From Daldinia sp. FL1419 (lineage: Eukaryota > Ascomycota > Sordariomycetes > Xylariales > Hypoxylaceae), in contig MU623428.1 of NCBI GenBank assembly GCA_025201765.1, positions 1 through 64,000 of the forward strand: a stretch of 64,000 nucleotides of DNA, read 5' to 3'. Positions 24,135-34,223 of this stretch are shown one piece after another. How positions within the stretch are numbered: position 1 is the stretch's first letter; each line of letters opens with the position of its first letter. Under the pieces are notes generated by a model. The model did no database searches. It was not told where the DNA came from and saw only the letters and a program-made list of their open reading frames with translations. The position numbers and the translations under genes were made by a program.

Positions 24135-25791
24135 CTATAGACTAAAGGATTCATCGCCTAAATTCCTGGTCCAACCCTTTAATGCTTCTGTTCTAGCGAT
24201 TTCCTTGGCTCTTCTCCGAGCCTCTAATAATGCGCATTCCTTCATCTCACCATACGTTACCGTGCCGAGAGCCCCCCGGATCTCAGCTATTGCGGGAGAG
24301 GCACCCATAAATCCACCTCCTTCCCCTTCGCTTTTTGCCTCTTGTCCCGATGATAGTAAATTAGCAACTTCCGTAGCGAGACCCCATAACCTCCTTCTCG
24401 AAGCAAAACTAGCCCCTCGCGGGTCGGCTGAAGACTGCTTCCTCCCTTGTAGAATGCCACCTAGCGTTGTCTCTTCGAGGCCAGAGCGCGTCCAGACTGC
24501 CGATATATTGCTAGCAGAGACTTTCTGTACAGGCGGCTTCTTCCCTTCGCTGTTAGTAGCATCTTGGTTAAGACTATTCGCAGAGATGAAGCTAGTTACC
24601 GTCCGTTGTGAGAATACAAACTCAGATTTAGTGGTTTCGATAGTGAAGGGACGGAAGATGTAGGGAGATTTTCTCGTTTCTGTTTTTGGTTCTTCTATTA
24701 GTTCCAAACTTCTCATACGCCCGCCTACGGGGGAAGAAGAAAAACAGCGGCGGCACGCAGACTCGGAGTATCGGGACTCCGGCATGACCAGGGTATTCAC
24801 GTAGGCGTTGCGAGGGTCGACTAAGAGTGATACTGCAGATGATAATAGCGAGACGCACTGTCGTAAAGCTAGTTTATCGGAACACGACTTGGACAGCGTG
24901 GGCGGTGCATCCGAGCGTGCGGGTTTCCGACGGACGACGCCTAGCTGGGAGAAATAGGCGCGGCCCGGTAGAGAAGACAAGGGATCGGTGTCGGAAAGGG
25001 GGGAGGCGAGACTTGCTGCCGGGATGTCCCATGGGGTGGCGTCTTCTTGGGCTGCCATTATTAACTCCATGCTCGCGTCACCGCCTGTACATTTGGTTAA
25101 ATTTGGTTAACAATATTGCTACTTTGGTAAAAAGGGGTAGAGCTTACAAGGGGCCTCAGAGCAGTACATGTGTATGAGGACATCTTCCCTCCAAGTAAAG
25201 GGCTGTTGGTTCCATTCGCCTTCTTGGCCTTCGATACCCCCTTTTTGAGGATCGGTATAGCAGCTCGAAGCTATCTCATCGCTAGTCCTCCACCGTAGAA
25301 ACTCGGACGAGCACCCCTGAGCCAAGGCTTTGCACTCGTCTAGCACGAAGCGGTTGAAAGCCCGTATAGCTAGAACTTCCGCGTGCCAGTCGTGTAGTAC
25401 GTTTCCCTGAGCTTTTGGTATTCTGGACGCGGGCAAGCATTTCATGCCTGTTCTACGCCCGATATCACGTCAGTTTGGTCATCGTAGACTACTTTTAAGA
25501 ATCCATCAAGACACGGGTAGTGAAGAGGTTCACATACGCCAAGGATAGACATTTCAATTCGCCATCTTTTCCTGTTATTGGGGCATTAGTCTAGGAGTTA
25601 TATAACTACCTACCTATATACATGCTGCAAGTGAAAAATAAACCAGAGGACCACTATATACCTTGAGCTACTATTCCAGCCAAAGGCACCCACTCGAGCA
25701 GTCCATTACCTCTTACGAGCGGCTTTCTCTTCGCCGGGAGCGCACTGTAGTGCTTCTGTACCAACGCGGCGATGTTGTCCGCTGTGGTCAT
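24135..25791 (-). CDS. TAD1: tRNA-specific adenosine deaminase 1 (ADAT1/Tad1)
   Basis: Deaminates A37 to inosine in eukaryotic tRNA-Ala. Four exons on the minus strand, 25662-25791, 25538-25571, 25148-25452 and 24135-25084, give 472 residues. Exon 2 is only 34 nt. The zinc site is complete: HAE (His78, Glu80 as proton shuttle), the APCGDASMEL block with Cys157, and KSCSDKLA with Cys224. Junctions rebuild conserved words, SLATGMKCLPASRIPK across intron 2 (acceptor GTAG at 25453-25456) and SEAPCGDASMEL across intron 3. The start at 25791 gives MTTADNIAALVQ; an in-frame Met upstream at 25884 is less likely because the extra residues are not family-like. A fungal insertion occupies the region after Cys224. 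It is divergent from RPL24. Confidence 0.93.
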
Positions 25792-26300
25792 TGGAATATA
25801 GTTGATCTCTGGAGGTTCAGATGGTGGTGTCAGCGAAGGGGCTAAATTTTGAATATTTCTAGAATTATCATAGATGTATAACATTATATCTAGTTAGTTA
25901 GTTAGTTAGTTAGTTAGTGGCATTCATAAAATGTGTCCGTGGGTATATTAGACACGAGACGGGATGAGTTGAAGAAAAGGGAAATTGTATCTGTTAATAG
26001 AACTTCGAGCGTCATTACAGTATGCGTAAATCAGGTATCGCAATAAGCAGTACTTGTATGGATCCGTATAGTCCCCCCACCAGCCACGTTCTGGGGTAAC
26101 GAGCCACATCAAGCGAGACCCTAAAGGCCAAAAAATTGAAAATGGGGCTTAGTCATGCAGCCCACACAAGTGCGCAACTTTGACATTTGCGAAATTCATC
26201 CTCTTAACCAAATCCACGCTTCGTCCAAACAACCAAACCTCGACAACCTACTAACCCTCACAGCAGTCAATCGAGTTCTCAGCTCACCACAACCGTCACA
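25792..26300. promoter_or_regulatory. Shared divergent promoter of TAD1 and RPL24
   Basis: About 510 bp separate two start codons facing apart, so both promoters must lie here. A (TAGT)7 microsatellite occupies 25891-25918. Pyrimidine-rich and CAA-rich leader text precedes the RPL24 start. I see no other gene. Confidence 0.5.
25891..25918. repeat. (TAGT)7 microsatellite
   Basis: Seven uninterrupted 4-bp units between the divergent TAD1 and RPL24 genes, about 100 bp upstream of the TAD1 start codon. Confidence 0.95.
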
Positions 26301-27206
26301 ATGAGAACTTACGACGACACCTTTTCCGGTCAGAGGATCTACCCTGGCAAGGTACGAGTTTCCCGTTTGTTTCCTTTTTCTGTCGACTCGACCCAATCCG
26401 ACGCATCAATCGTAAAAGAATAGAGGGGAATGGATAGACGGGATAGATGGGATAGACGGACGTGACGAAACAACAATGCCACTACCGCTCAATTACGAGC
26501 CTACCTACCTGCCTACCTGCCTACCTATCCCCCACGGGGTTTCAATCCATACTACGTAAACAAATCGCATACTAACGTAATTCATCAACAGGGTAAGCTC
26601 TACGTCCGAGGCGACAGCAAGGTCTTCCGATTCCAGAACGGCAAGTCCGAGTCGCTCTTCTTGCAGCGAAAGAACCCCCGCCGAATCTCATGGACCGTCC
26701 TCTTCCGACGACAACACCGCAAGGGTATCTCTGAGGTACGATTCAACCCCCCTCCTTTCTTTCGTTTATTTATATAATATAAACAAACCATCCCTCGACG
26801 ATGATGAAATACTTTGATATTCCGTCATTCCGGAGCATTGCGGATGGGCAAACGGCCCCATGCACGATAGGATAAGGATCAGGATATGTTGCTAACCCAT
26901 ATACCCCCCCACCAACAGGAAGTCGCCAAGAAGCGCACGCGCCGCACCGTCAAGTCCCAGCGAGCCATCGTCGGCGCCTCCCTAGACGTGATCAAGGAGA
27001 AGCGATCGATGCGCCCCGAGGCCCGCTCTGCCGCCCGCGCCCAGGCCATCAAGGAGTCCAAGGAGAAGAAGGCCGCCGAGGCCGCCGCCAAGAAGTCCGA
27101 GAAGGCCAAGAAGGCCACCACCGCCGCCAAAGGCCAGACCCAGCGCATCGTCGGCAAGCAGGGCGCCCGCGGTGCCCAGCCCAAGGTCCAGGCCAACACC
27201 CGCTAA
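26301..27206 (+). CDS. RPL24: 60S ribosomal protein L24 (eL24)
   Basis: Structural protein of the large cytosolic ribosomal subunit that bridges to the small subunit. Three exons, 26301-26351, 26592-26735 and 26919-27206, give 160 residues, the usual size. The N-terminal domain reads MRTYDDTFSGQRIYPGKGK, then NPRRISWTVLFRRQHRKG, continued after intron 2 by EEVAKKRTRRTVKSQRAIVG. The tail is Lys/Ala-rich (AAEAAAKKSEKAKKATTAA) and ends QANTR. Introns fall in phase 0. Codon use in exon 3 is strongly GCC/AAG-biased, as in highly expressed fungal genes. It is divergent from TAD1 and convergent with the peroxiredoxin gene. Confidence 0.97.
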
Positions 27207-28221
27207 AACCACACACCCGCTAGCGTCTAGTCCTTTCCATATCTCTGCGAAGGTCTAGTTTTCGGGGTCTCCGGGGGTTTTGGGGGTGTTTCGGGATCGG
27301 TCAAGAGGGCACATCTTTCTTCTGCCCGAGTTGTTTCGAGGGTTCAAGGTCACCTACCTTAGTGATAAGGACGGAGAGAAGTGGGGGGAAACGAAAGGAG
27401 AAAAGGAGAGGTGATTGATACGGCATAGCATCTCTAGTGTTTGTTGTAAATGCCACTCTTACGTCCGGCGGCGTCTTCGGTGGGAAACAGTTTTCTTCCT
27501 CGATTGCGAATAAAGAGAAACCTTCACGTAGCACACACGCGCATACACATACGCATGCACATCTATTCGGTTGGGGAGGGAATGCATGGGATCTCTCATG
27601 GTTAAATGCCGGTCATGGGAATTCTACACCTGGTAGCTTCATAATACCAGCTCGTTCTACGGTCTGAAACTCGTACCTTATCTTGCTCCCCTTTCCATGT
27701 GAAATGAAGTGTTCTGTTTCTGGATTCCAAGCTCATGCAAATGTCGTGTTTGTTCGCCATCCATAACTGCTTTCTGGTTCTACACAACATCCTTAGAGAC
27801 CCCCCTAAATTCCTATATGGCCCTCAATATTTACGAAACCAAAGTCGGGCACATAACACTTGACTTGGAACGTATACCGCTTGATGAACAAAGTGGAATC
27901 TATTAAACTATCTAGCAACTTCTAACCCAGAAGAGGTCTTTGTTCCGGAAATCTCAGTCGGCTACATTTCTTATTCCCTAGGTGCCTATGTGCGCACAAG
28001 AAGCTTTCCCATGGTGCTCATACGTATCCATAGCGAAGCCAGAGAAATGTAACCATCAAGCATGTTTCCGATAAACTTGACCCTCCCCCTTTTCTAGTTC
28101 CATCCGTACGTGCTTGTCATCTTACTCTATTCGTAGCTACTCCGAGAATTGAGTCCACTTTTAACTCTTGGTTATTTATCGGTATTTGGTATCATAAATT
28201 TGTTTGTAAGTTGTGGAAAAT
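27207..28221. other. Convergent intergenic region, RPL24 to peroxiredoxin
   Basis: Two 3' ends face each other across about 1 kb. A CACACGCGCATACACATACGCA-like CA-rich tract lies at 27530-27560. Short overlapping frames only; no gene supported. Confidence 0.5.
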
Positions 28222-28962
28222 TTATAGCTTAGCGAGGACAGCATCGACACCGGAGACGGTGACGCCCTTCTCGGGCTCCTTCTCGGCGTAGATGACCTTG
28301 CCGTGATCTACGACGATGGCGTAGCGGGCGGTACGGGGGCCGATAGTCCAACCGATGCTGGTGCTGAAGGGAGTGCCGTCATCAGAGGCAAATATCTAGC
28401 AGTTCCGTGTTAGTTCAAGTTTGTTAAGACTGGATTGGGCTGGGTGTATAACGTAGATGGGCGTATCCTAGACATGTGGCGTCCAATAAAGTCTTCCGAC
28501 GTCTCTGCGGAATTCCCGTTTGGGGTAAAAAGGGATTGGGGAAACGGAAATCAGGGAATTATACTTACAATCTCGTCCTTGATGCCGTTGGCCTTGGCCC
28601 AGGCAGCCTGGACCCAAGCGTCATTGTACGAGATGACCAAGACCTGGTCGACGCCGGCGGCCTTTAGTTGGGGGAGTTTCTCGATGAAACCCTGGATGTG
28701 GGTATTTTGGCAGGTGGGTGTAAAGGCGCCGGGGACGGAAACAATGACAATCTTCTTGTCCTTGGCTTCTGCGAGGAAGGTTAGTATTTACCTAGTTTTC
28801 GTTATAAAGGAAGACAGAGGGGAGGAAATATAACTCACCTTTACTAGCGTCATACTTGACGGGGACACCGCAGGCAGTTACGCCGGCGAGCTCTGGGCTG
28901 TAGGGGACGTAAGTGAAGGACACGCCTTCGGGGAAGTTGTCTCCGGCTTTGAGGGTAGTCAT
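28222..28962 (-). CDS. PMP20/Asp f 3-type peroxiredoxin (Prx5 family)
   Basis: Thiol peroxidase reducing hydrogen and alkyl peroxides, of the Prx5 AhpC/TSA class. Exons on the minus strand, 28839-28962, 28569-28768 and 28222-28395, give 165 residues, matching fungal PMP20 and Asp f 3 proteins. The peroxidatic Cys61 sits in VPGAFTPTC, and Cys31 in GVTACGVP is in the position that in the Aspergillus protein pairs with it. Further conserved blocks are QNTHIQGFIEKL, VLVISYNDAWVQAAWAK and RTARYAIVVD. The last three residues are AKL, a functional type of PTS1, so peroxisomal import is expected. Introns are phase 1 and phase 0. The coding sequence ends at a TAA (28222-28224). Confidence 0.95.
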
Positions 28963-30136
28963 TGTTGTTGCTGGTGCTTGGTGTTGCTGATGCTTGATTT
29001 AGTTTGGTTCGATTCGAGTTGGTATTTATTTTGGTATCGCTTATATTCTAAATGCCTAGGTACTCTTCGATATCTTTGCCCTGGGACAATGTCGACTATC
29101 AAAATTGTTGGATGAGTGTAGACAAAGGATGGAACAAAGGTCGAAGGAGAGTAGGAGGTGGTTGGCTATATAGCTTCTAAACACGCTCTTAATAGCTCTA
29201 ATAAATGTAAGATCGGAACAAGGCGATTTATCGTTACAGTAAGATGGACAAGACGGGCGACAAGATGGGTGACAAGATGGGTGACAAGATTGGTGACTAG
29301 ATGGGTAGGTAGGTAACAAGATGGGAAAGATGGTAGCCAAGTCTACGATAGCGTTGCGAGTTCGGCAACCAAGGATCCTCTCTCAACCCGTCCCATCTCC
29401 CATCGACCCTGCAGTTTTACTACGTACCTACCTATGTGACTTCCTACTTCCACCATCTTTCTAACAACTTTAACGGGTATTTACATTACTACTACCTGCA
29501 TATAGCACACTGCAACCGGGCACTCTCCTAAAAGTATCATGGTACTTATATACCTACATACCTACCTACCTATGTAGGTTATGTATAGTGTACTTGTAGC
29601 AGGGATGGAACGTGGATACCCGCATACATCTACGATCTTGTACATGAGACTTGACGTCCATGGTATATGGAAGTAAATATGTACCGTGAGCATCCACCAT
29701 TTATGGATATGAGTACCTAACCTAACCTAGGTTACATATGTAGTAAGTGAAGAATTTTGCATCGTACAAAAGACCAGACCTGCTGCCAAGATCCTTCGAG
29801 AGCGTGGTTTTTTTTTTTTTCTTTTCACCTTACACGCACTTTACACACCAATTCGCATATACGCACTTATATTAGGTCGGCATGTTGCCGCGCGGGCACG
29901 ACATAATATAGGCACATTTTAATATAATAAGCGCGTTGGCATCATCTTATTGCCGCCATTGCCAATACGATGATGGTGGGGTCGAAAATGCAAATTGGTC
30001 TTTGGTGGGGTAAAAAGGAACCTTGATGGTAGGAGGGGTTCGATGTGATGTTTGTGGTTCATTGTCGTTACTCCAAATACTTGTTTGCACGTACTGTATA
30101 ACACTAACCTAAGTTAGATGAAGTAAAATTTTGTTA
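28963..30136. other. Intergenic: peroxiredoxin promoter to transposon
   Basis: No gene supported. Contains a 12-bp minisatellite (29247-29306), CCTACCTA-type palindromic words near 29290-29320, 29420-29430, 29550-29580 and 29720-29740, and a T17-like run near 29806-29822. The last ~40 bp before 30137 become AT-rich. Confidence 0.5.
29247..29306. repeat. 12-bp minisatellite, 5 copies
   Basis: Five contiguous units of the form GACAAGATGGGT begin at 29247, 29259, 29271, 29283 and 29295, with single-base differences in units 1, 4 and 5. They lie about 285 bp upstream of the peroxiredoxin start codon. Confidence 0.9.
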
Positions 30137-30184
30137 ATATACCCCATAAGTTAGCTGGTTAAATTAGTTAATCAATTAAAATAT
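30137..30184. repeat. Left terminal inverted repeat of Fot1-like element
   Basis: Pairs with 31959-32006 in inverted orientation over 48 bp with 38 matches. Every mismatch is a transition. A TA dinucleotide precedes it. Confidence 0.92.
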
Positions 30185-30249
30185 TATATTCTTTTAATTT
30201 AAATATAAATAATTTAATAAAAATAATTAAAATTAATTAAATATTTAAT

Positions 30250-31900
30250 TGATTATTATTTTCAAATATTATTTGAATTAATTTATATGTTTTTGCATTA
30301 TAACCAATAATATTACAAATTTTATAACGTTGAGGAGCTCGGCGTTGTTGTTTTGGGGGACCCTTCTTAGTAGTTTTTTCAGGAACTTTAAAATCTATAC
30401 CCTTTTTTTCAACCCATATAGTTTTTCTTTTGGTTTGAGTAAGAGGTCCTCCATGTTGTAGATGCTTATTTTTAATCCGCCAGCATTTAGAAAATATATG
30501 ATTTACTTTTTGTAAATTAGTTATTTCTTCTTTTAATAGCGTTATTTTATGTAATAATTTATATGTGGTTTTATTTAATTTGTTTATAGTATTAATAATT
30601 TGTGTTAGTGAGTTAAATTAATAAGTGGTAATTTGATTTTTAATGAAAATAATTTAATAAATAGCTTCATTAATGTTTTAAAGCATTTGCAATATTTAAA
30701 ATAGGTTTAATAACCTTTTAAGATTTGGGTTTAGTGATGGCGTATGAGTAATTTCAATAATATTTAATATTGAAATTATTTTATTAGTATTTAATAATAT
30801 TAATTTAATAATTTTAAATGTTGATATGATATTATTTTTAGTAAAAGAGGTTTGAAATACTTGGTGAAACATTGGGAAAAATTCTTTTTTATTAATATAT
30901 ATAATATTATAATGTATTAGATTTTTAATTATTAGGTTATACGTATATTTTAAAGGTGAAAAAATATATATATTAAGAAATTAAAATTTGTGGAATAAGT
31001 GTGCAGGCATATATAAGGTTATAATATTATTATTTTAGTAATAATCCTGAAATTCAATCAATATATGATTTTTATGGTTATTAATAATTAAAAGGTGTTT
31101 AATACCTATAGCATGTAATTTTATATGTTTATTAAAATGCATAATCTATTTTAAATTAATTTTATTTATTATTCAACCATTATTAGAAGATTTAATTACC
31201 TAATCATTAAAAAAAATATTGTAATAATATCATAATATTAAATATATTTTATTTGTAATTATTATGAATGGAGGTATTGCTTAACTTTATGAATTGATTA
31301 TTATAAATGTTATAATTTATTTTTAATTGTTAGGTTCTGTTTGATGAGGCCTAAGCTTTTTTTCGGTGTTTGTAACTACCATTCCAATAATAATAATATT
31401 TATTATAAAACCTGTTTTATTAAAATTAAATATATTTTTAATTATAATATCATATTTTGTAATTGTATCTACTATAAGCTGAAATTATATACGAAAAACC
31501 TTAGGCTATTTATATAAGACTTTTTAATAATTAATTTAACAATTTATACGCGTTTATAAAACTAAATAACACCATATAAAGTTTAAGGCTTAGTTAATTC
31601 CGATACATATTTTACTACATTTAAAAAATAATATATTTACCATTTTTTTAATATAAAGCAGTTGGGGAAGAAATGTCTAGGTATTTAGTTCAAATATATG
31701 TTAAATTATTATTTCCTCTTTTAAATTAGTTAATTTATGGCATTTTTCTATTATATTAACACGTTGTTGTACGCCTTTAAATTTATTGTGTAACATTTTA
31801 AATAGGATTTTATAAATATTAGATGCCTTTTTAATATTTAATTTATTATAGTTATTAAAAGTGTTTAATGTTAGGTTTATTTTGGATTCTTTTATAAAAT
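30250..31900 (-). pseudogene. Fot1-family DDE transposase pseudogene
   Basis: Remnant of a pogo/Fot1-type DDE transposase (approximate limits). Readable blocks in order on the minus strand are the catalytic NFDETGF-type motif, here NFNKTGF; the second catalytic motif, normally of LLILDGHGSH type, here LLIINNHKNH; then IITLYMPAH, FSPLKYTY and KKEFFPMFHQVF. The C-terminal basic region and a degenerate RYKICNIIGYNA knuckle are near 30290-30340. The key Asp codons have become Asn and Glu has become Lys, each explained by G-to-A on the coding strand. Numerous TAA and TAG stops interrupt it, so no active product is possible. Confidence 0.88.
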
Positions 31901-31958
31901 AAAATATTTTAAATTAATTAAATAATTAATATTTGAAAAAGGTAGGTAATATTCTAAG

Positions 31959-32006
31959 ATATTTTAATTGGTTAATTAATTTGATTAGCTGATTTGTGGG
32001 GCACAT
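31959..32006. repeat. Right terminal inverted repeat of Fot1-like element
   Basis: Partner of 30137-30184. Its reverse complement begins ATGTGCCCCACAAATCAGCT, keeps more C and G than the left copy and so lies closer to the ancestral end. TA follows at 32007-32008. Confidence 0.92.
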
Positions 32007-32008
32007 TA

Positions 32009-33531
32009 TATGAAATGATAGAGCAGATGAAGTTGGACTACAAAACTTAATCCTATATACGTGTGACCTGTGACCTAGCCAAAAAGTACCTAATGTGCAA
32101 CCCAGTACCTACCATGATGTAGCTTTATTGTAAGTTAGGTAGGTAACTCTTTTTTTCTTTTTTTCTTTTTGAACGCAGGTGCGGCCGCCTATGCCGCTCG
32201 CGAACTTGAACTAATATTTCGTCATTTTGCTATTTCGTCATTCTTCGAGATAGGTATTTTTATGTTCCATACCTACCTGCCTACCTACTACAATTGTAAA
32301 TACATCTGCACGGTTTATCGATACGCTTTAGTAATCCTTTTATCTTGTATCTCGTTTCAATAGTCATCCTCGGTGGAAAATCAACCACCTTTCAAGGACG
32401 ACAGTCGTATAAATTCCAGATTCAACATTTGGGGAAAAGGGCCGTCTAAAGGACCGCTTGTTTCGGAGCATCAGGATACCTATGTACTAAGTGACAATCG
32501 AGTGCCCACCGAAAATGGAAAACGGAGTGGGGGGTGCTAGCAGGCGGATTTGCATAGACTATCGATTGCTAAGCTAAAGGAGGCATGTGAAGGAGAAAAT
32601 TCGGTTGATTTGGAATTGGTTACGTATGGATTTACTTGGGTATATTTTTCAAGAAAAGAAAAGAAGTCACCGCCGATGTGACCCAGTAGAGAGGTTTCCC
32701 CCCTATACCCCTGAATTCCAAATTCCGGCCAAGACCTACAGCTTGCGCTTACACATATACCTAGGTTAGACTTTTGAGGTCAAGAGGCTATTTGAGCTGT
32801 CCATGACACGATAGGTTTTCAAATCCAAGTACAGGATACAAATTATAAGAGACAGTGAGGCATTAGCAAATCTCGCGCCAGCAAGAAACTTATTTCCATC
32901 GGGAGTAAACCACAAAATAAGTAAAATATCCACGGGTATAAACAGCGGATAGCTATACGAGAGAATACTTGGTCTCATTTACACCAGTCTCCGGTTTCTT
33001 TCGGCGCCCCTTTCGATTTAATATCGGGACTCGCCGGACGGGAATTGAGACGAAGCAGGTGACAGATGTTGGCTGGTCATAACTTCAATAAGTTGCCGTA
33101 ATATTATGCAATGCCTACTTTAATACAAAATATTCGAACACCGAGGAAAAATAAAGTCCTGTGTCTAAATTTCGAATTACTCGCAGCGCGCTTTTTCGTG
33201 CCGGACTTCCTCCACCAAATTTGACATCAAGTCCGGAAATAGGTCACTTAGGCAAGAAACAGTTAGACATACACCTAATGCTGACGTTCTCGAATCCCGA
33301 GAGCGGCCGAGCGGGGTCCGGTGCTGTGAGGTGCCGGCTTAGACACCGGCACCTGGCCATTTCCGGCCCTGAAATTAATTCTTTGCTTCGTTCAACGGGA
33401 TTACAGACTGGCGCTTAGAGATATAAGGAAGTAGAAATAGCAAAATTTACTATATTTTCAAGCGAAATATTTAGCGACCACCTTTGAAAAGGAACTGGAA
33501 CAAGTACAAAGGAAGTTCAGAATATAGCATC
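32009..33531. other. Intergenic: transposon to DUF1348 gene
   Basis: Ordinary composition resumes at once after the right TIR. Contains CCTACCTGCCTACCTAC-type words near 32270-32290 and a GC-rich patch at 33295-33370 with a perfect hairpin. Short frames only; no gene supported. Confidence 0.5.
33329..33354. promoter_or_regulatory. GC-rich perfect hairpin upstream of DUF1348 gene
   Basis: AGGTGCCGG at 33329-33337 and CCGGCACCT at 33346-33354 form a perfect 9-bp inverted repeat around an 8-nt loop. It lies about 180 bp before the start codon at 33532, in a locally GC-rich patch that also has CGGCCG at 33304-33309. The dyad could be a binding site for a dimeric zinc-cluster regulator or a hairpin in the leader; the function is a guess. 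Confidence 0.4.
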
Positions 33532-34223
33532 ATGGCAAGCGACAGCGAGGGAAAACCTCCGTATCCGCCATTCACAGCCGAGACAGCCCATATCAAAGTG
33601 AAAGCTGCCCAAGATGCGTGGAACACCAAGTACGCCTATTCCCTTCTCATATTTTTTCTCGTCGGGATATAGTCAAGAGGTTGGGTTCAAGGAATACCTA
33701 AACGGCGTAGTTCTGCGAAATTGAAACTAACAAGACACTCCAAAAGGGATCCGGCCAAGGTGAAGCTAGCCTACACCCCAGATTCAATCTGGCGGAACAG
33801 GGACACCTTTCTGCAGGGCCGAGATGAAATCGAGGCCTTCTTGACTAAGAAATGGGAGCGCGAGCAGGGATACCGACTCCGCAAGGAGCTTTTCGCTTTT
33901 ACGGATAACAAGATAGCCGTCCAGTTCTGGTACGAATGGTACGATGCCGAGGGCCAGTGGTGGCGGACGTATGGGCTTGAGGACTGGACTTTTGCTGACG
34001 ATGGGTTGATGAGAAAGAGGCAGAGTGAGCTATCCTCACCTTTTTACGTAGCCCTGTTGTTTTTTGATATTCACGTCTACAAGTCGTATTTGAGGATATG
34101 TGCGGTTACTAACTTAGGTATTTATTAGTGAGTGGTAACGATGTCAAGATCACCCACGAAGAGAGATGGTATAAGGACGGCGTCGATGTGAATACGGTTC
34201 CTATCTCCGAGAGACACTGGTAA
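33532..34223 (+). CDS. NTF2-like/SnoaL-fold protein, DUF1348 family
   Basis: Small cone-fold protein of the DUF1348 family; its substrate is unknown. Three exons, 33532-33629, 33747-34024 and 34129-34223, give 156 residues, the usual length. Family words are AWNTKDPAKVKLAYTPDS, IWRNRDTFLQGRDEIEAFL, KWEREQGYRLRKELFAF, IAVQFWYEWYD, WWRTYGLEDW and RQMSGNDVKITHEERWY. The intron 1 acceptor at 33745-33746 was chosen because it restores NTKDP and lies about 15 nt after a CTAAC branch site; the earlier AG at 33733-33734 would insert four residues. The start MASDSEGKPPYPPFT is the natural family start, although an in-frame TTG frame extends upstream. Confidence 0.92.

Larger units (their letters stand above)
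30137..32006 (-). mobile_element. RIP-inactivated Fot1/pogo-like DNA transposon, full length
   Basis: A 1870-bp element. Terminal inverted repeats of 48 bp occupy 30137-30184 and 31959-32006, starting AT(A/G)T(A/G)CCCCA. They differ at 10 positions, all C/T or G/A transitions. TA dinucleotides flank both ends (30135-30136, 32007-32008), the expected target-site duplication of this superfamily. The minus strand still shows a Fot1-type transposase: a block reading KYDIIIKNIFNFNKTGF (about 31410-31460), then MHFNKHIKLHAIGIKHLLIINNHKNH, NNNIITLYMPAH and FSPLKYTYN. Near the 5'-most window end it has a basic KTKKGPPKQQRRAPQRY tail followed by a degenerate Cys-knuckle. Stops occur throughout. Confidence 0.92.

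Noticed and set aside
24124..24663. 179-codon plus-strand open frame
   Set aside because: It lies antisense to the last exon of the tRNA deaminase, which has clear family motifs; this frame has none.
26879..27212. Minus-strand frames of 76-106 codons
   Set aside because: Antisense to RPL24 exon 3, kept open by GCC/AAG bias.
28435..28833. 132-codon plus-strand frame
   Set aside because: Antisense to the peroxiredoxin exon 2 and its introns; no family features.
32169..32363. 64-codon plus-strand frame next to the transposon
   Set aside because: Ends in CCTACC-rich intergenic text and has no protein-family signal.
33295..33370. Possible tRNA or small structured RNA
   Set aside because: Only one hairpin forms; no cloverleaf, no TTCGA T-loop and no D-arm.
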